A stretch of 64,000 nucleotides of DNA. Origin: Anaerosporobacter mobilis DSM 15930 (GTDB taxonomy: Bacteria; Bacillota; Clostridia; Lachnospirales; Lachnospiraceae). A program made the translations under genes and the position numbers. Below the pieces are notes generated by a model that was given only the letters and a program-made list of their open reading frames with translations, searched no databases and was not told the DNA's origin. Of this stretch, positions 61,993-64,000 are shown in pieces; position 1 is the first letter of the stretch; each line of letters opens with the position of its first letter. The stretch lies in NCBI RefSeq assembly GCF_900142955.1, contig NZ_FRCP01000016.1:107941-171940 (forward strand), given 5' to 3'.

Positions 61993-62193
61993 ATGGTAAC
62001 ACCAGAGGGAATAAAAGCAATGCGAAAGAGAAAGAAAATTATAAGCTTTATAATCGAGTACACACAACAACATGGTTATAGACCTAGTGAGAGAGAGATT
62101 GCAGAGAATATAGGATTGCAATCAATGAATAGTGTTAGAAAACATATTGAAGTATTAAAGAGACAGGGAGCGCTTAAGTATGACGATGCTTAG
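61993..62193 (+). CDS. LexA-type winged-helix DNA-binding protein (N-terminal domain only)
   Basis: 66 residues that equal the DNA-binding domain of LexA: KKIISFIIEYTQQHGYRPSE, REIAENIGLQSMNSVRKHIE, VLKRQGAL. The protease domain is absent, so it is not cleaved in SOS. It may compete with host LexA or regulate element genes. GAGGTG upstream. Confidence 0.8.
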   Translation: MVTPEGIKAMRKRKKIISFIIEYTQQHGYRPSEREIAENIGLQSMNSVRKHIEVLKRQGALKYDDA

Positions 62194-62247
62194 CCTGGAG
62201 TGATGAGTGATAAGCGAGCATGGCAGCAGAATAGGAGGAGAACCCGT

Positions 62248-62400
62248 ATGAAGATAACATATGAAGTAGAGATAAATGAAGAAATAGTAGGTGGGTTAGA
62301 CGTGATTAGAAAAAGTATTAATGAGATGATTGAACAACAATTTGGATTCGAGGTATCAGACAGTAAAATAGTAACACCATATGAAGAAGATGAGGAGTGA
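62248..62400 (+). CDS. 50-residue hypothetical protein
   Basis: ATG 62248 after AGGAGGAG. Acidic: YEVEINEEIVGGLDVIRKSI, NEMIEQQFGFEV. No known domain. Confidence 0.5.
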   Translation: MKITYEVEINEEIVGGLDVIRKSINEMIEQQFGFEVSDSKIVTPYEEDEE

Positions 62401-62406
62401 TTGACA

Positions 62407-62655
62407 ATGAAAAAAAGAACATGGGAACAGTTTAGAGAATCAGGAATGTTATGGTGGATTAATATGATCTTACATACATTTGGTTGGGCAATAGCAGTCG
62501 AGGTGGACGAAAATGGGAAAACAAAGGACTGTTATCCTGCAAGAGTTAAATTAAGAGGATTTACAGACAGAATTAATTCAGAGGGTTATGAAAAGGTAGC
62601 AAATTATATAAAAGACAATGCCGAAGACATATATCTCGAAGCAGCAGAGAAATAA
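62407..62655 (+). CDS. 82-residue hypothetical phage protein
   Basis: ATG 62407 with GAGGAG upstream. TWEQFRESGMLWWINMILHT and FGWAIAVEVDENGKTKDCYP; ends in a helical part. The latter resembles a small domain frequent in clostridial prophages. No function known. Confidence 0.5.
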   Translation: MKKRTWEQFRESGMLWWINMILHTFGWAIAVEVDENGKTKDCYPARVKLRGFTDRINSEGYEKVANYIKDNAEDIYLEAAEK

Positions 62656-62684
62656 AGGTTTAACGAACGAAAGGAAGGTATAGT

Positions 62685-63047
62685 ATGAAAGTAATAAAAG
62701 CAATACTTAACACAAAAGGATTAGAGGAAAGCTTTGGAGATATTACACAAGAAGAAAAGCAACTGTATAAAGCTACCTTTGATTTTATTGACGGAAAAGA
62801 AGCTCTAGTAGGAGATTGGGAACAAGAAACTAATGAATACAGCATGATAGGACTAATCAATCAAATTGAGAATAAGGAATTTTGGTGGTTGGTAGAACAA
62901 GATCCTTTTGTCAGCACATACGAAAGCAGAGAAGAATTTGATAAAGATTGGGAGAAAGAAGAATATGAAGGACCAGGTTGCTCGATTATGCTACCAACTA
63001 ATGCAGTTAAAATAATCGAAGAGTTAAAAGGAGCAAATAAGGTTTAG
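62685..63047 (+). CDS. 120-residue acidic hypothetical protein
   Basis: Good ribosome binding site GAAAGGAAGG before ATG 62685. Acidic with WWLVEQDPFVSTYESREEFD and PTNAVKIIEELK. Not recognised. Confidence 0.5.
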   Translation: MKVIKAILNTKGLEESFGDITQEEKQLYKATFDFIDGKEALVGDWEQETNEYSMIGLINQIENKEFWWLVEQDPFVSTYESREEFDKDWEKEEYEGPGCSIMLPTNAVKIIEELKGANKV

Positions 63048-63066
63048 GGAAGGAAGGACAGAGAAA

Positions 63067-63342
63067 ATGTTAAGACCAAAAGTAAGTATGAAAGAGTTTG
63101 AGAAGTTTGGTTTTAAAAAATGCAAGGGAGTGGCAAAAGATAGCGAGTGTTACTATTTATGTATTTCCAGAGGTTGCAAAATGCTTTTTGTTAGTCCAGT
63201 GATTTTTTGCGTAAACGATTGGAACAATGATGATATAAGAATACATAAAGATGCAAATTGCAGATACAGAGATCAAAGAACGTATTTAGATATAATATAT
63301 GATTTGATTAAAGCTGATATGTTGGAAAGCAGTATATCATAG
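63067..63342 (+). CDS. 91-residue Cys-containing hypothetical protein
   Basis: ATG 63067, AAGGAAGG upstream. Contains MKEFEKFGFKKCKGVAKDSE, CYYLCISRGCKMLFVSP. Cysteines might bind metal. The end overlaps a hairpin GTTGCGGTAG/CTACCGTAAC (63342-63375). Confidence 0.5.
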   Translation: MLRPKVSMKEFEKFGFKKCKGVAKDSECYYLCISRGCKMLFVSPVIFCVNDWNNDDIRIHKDANCRYRDQRTYLDIIYDLIKADMLESSIS

Positions 63343-63395
63343 TTGCGGTAGGACTGGCTTGACCGCTACCGTAACGTTTTGCCAACGATGGCAAG
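63342..63395 (+). terminator. Two consecutive hairpins after the 63067 gene
   Basis: GTTGCGGTAG with CTACCGTAAC (63342-63375), then TTGCCA-ACGA-TGGCAA (63379-63394). Few T's follow, so it could be an RNA-processing or attenuation structure within the operon instead of a full terminator. Confidence 0.45.
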
Positions 63396-63417
63396 ATGTA
63401 TCAGGAAGGAGTTAAGT

Positions 63418-63624
63418 ATGAAAGAGCAAAAGTTGTACGTATGTGATTATTGTGGAACACAATATAAAGATAAAAATGATTGTAAAGGATGCGAAGATGG
63501 GCACAAAATACCTGTTGCAATAGATACTGCATCATGGGTATCTATAAAACAAAACGGAAGCGGCTATCCAACAAAAGTCCATGTAGCAATGAGTAACGGA
63601 GAAACAATAACTTATAACAGGTAA
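63418..63624 (+). CDS. 68-residue zinc-finger-like protein
   Basis: ATG 63418 after AAGGAG. The start MKEQKLYVCDYCGTQYKD, KNDCKGCEDGHK has CxxC...CxxC for one zinc. The rest is a small beta region. Unknown role. Confidence 0.6.
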   Translation: MKEQKLYVCDYCGTQYKDKNDCKGCEDGHKIPVAIDTASWVSIKQNGSGYPTKVHVAMSNGETITYNR

Positions 63625-63715
63625 TTGATAGTTTATACAACCAATGTACATGGACAATTAAATATTGAAAGTTGGTAATAAATGGAGTATATTCTATCTA
63701 TGGAGGTGAAAAATA

Positions 63716-63853
63716 ATGGATGTTGCAATAAATATTACTCTTGACTATATATATCAAGCATTAAGAAATGCAAACTATATTTTATTGGGAATATTAATAG
63801 TTTACATAATTAATACTATATTCAAAATATATACTTATTTCAAAAATAAATAG
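63716..63853 (+). CDS. 45-residue single-span membrane peptide
   Basis: ATG 63716 with GGAGGTG upstream. A TM helix YILLGILIVYIINTIF at 21-36 with a lysine-rich tail (FKNK). Small membrane peptides in prophages may be toxins, holin-like or anchors; no more can be said. Confidence 0.5.
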   Translation: MDVAINITLDYIYQALRNANYILLGILIVYIINTIFKIYTYFKNK

Positions 63854-63861
63854 GATCCTTC

Positions 63862-63899
63862 AAAACTACCAACTATCAGTATTTAGTTGGTAGTTTTTT
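63862..63899 (+). terminator. Terminator after the membrane peptide gene
   Basis: AAAACTACCAACTA pairs perfectly with TAGTTGGTAGTTTT, followed by TT. Confidence 0.8.
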
Positions 63900-63967
63900 G
63901 TTACTGTAAATTGATATTTGATTTATAAATGCCGATATAAAGAGGTTCTATTTTCTATAAATAAATA

Positions 63968-63992
63968 AGGCTGTCCAATTTATAGACAGCCT
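63968..63992. terminator. Hairpin at the window end
   Basis: AGGCTGTC (63968-63975) pairs with GACAGCCT (63985-63992). Probably a terminator for a gene beyond the window edge, maybe on the reverse strand. Confidence 0.45.
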
Positions 63993-64000
63993 AATATTAT

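Noticed and set aside
61650..62063. 137-codon reverse-strand open frame
   Set aside because: Shadow of the phage genes at 61606-62193, which have coupled starts and ribosome binding sites.

Overview
The window looks like the chromosome of a low-GC, endospore-forming clostridium of the Lachnospiraceae (Lachnoclostridium / Clostridium phytofermentans-like). The evidence is AT-rich DNA with strong GGAGG ribosome binding sites, an alpha/beta-type small acid-soluble spore protein, AddAB instead of RecBCD, a clostridial NifU-like/GGGtGRT gene pair, and many two-component systems. The species is an inference. No rRNA, tRNA, CRISPR array or intact insertion sequence was seen.

About 1-48.8 kb is core chromosome. 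It starts inside a secreted CpdB-like nucleotidase with Ig-type repeats, followed by cysK, a secreted Big_2 protein, and a response regulator/histidine kinase pair. A stand-alone structured RNA gene follows at about 7.85-8.09 kb. Then come a membrane acyltransferase, glutamine-dependent NAD synthetase, the addB-addA recombination operon, a spore protein, a methyltransferase, hslO, a glycogen-debranching-type enzyme, an M42 peptidase, pepT and glyA. Next are a four-helix protein, TspO, a chemotaxis receptor, a divergent two-component system facing a lipoprotein that joins an Asp-box sensor-like region to a solute-binding region, a HEAT protein and a LUD protein. A second RR-HK operon is followed by a DUF4097-like and a transglutaminase-like protein, then topB, a hexapeptide-repeat protein and the NifU-like/GGGtGRT pair. 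Three copies of a roughly 250-280 bp palindromic element with ends GCAAAACTC/GAGTTTTGC lie between genes, two as an inverted pair at 25.6-26.3 kb and one at 45.8-46.0 kb.

From about 48.87 kb to the window end lies an integrated mobile element, either a prophage or a phage-plasmid-like integrative element. Its left end is a tyrosine integrase directly downstream of the GGGtGRT gene. Next is a self-contained cargo transcription unit of three genes ending in a SecB-like chaperone, then a membrane-anchored coiled-coil T5orf172 (GIY-YIG-like) protein. A lysogeny switch follows: a CI-like repressor facing an early promoter with repeated GACTTGAC/GTCAAGTC sites. A string of small early genes includes two copies of a divergent gene module. 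The replication and partition block holds a putative HUH Rep, a probably inactive RNase H-fold protein, an HNH-like protein, ParA, and a ParB with Cys-rich and DUF3850-like extensions. The right end of the element is outside the window.

The most promising candidates for undescribed biology are the three-gene SecB-like cassette (50.5-52.2 kb), the Rep/hairpin/ParAB block (57.4-61.2 kb) with its ParB-DUF3850 fusion, the duplicated divergent modules (55.2-56.3 kb), the structured RNA (7.85-8.09 kb) and the palindromic repeat family.
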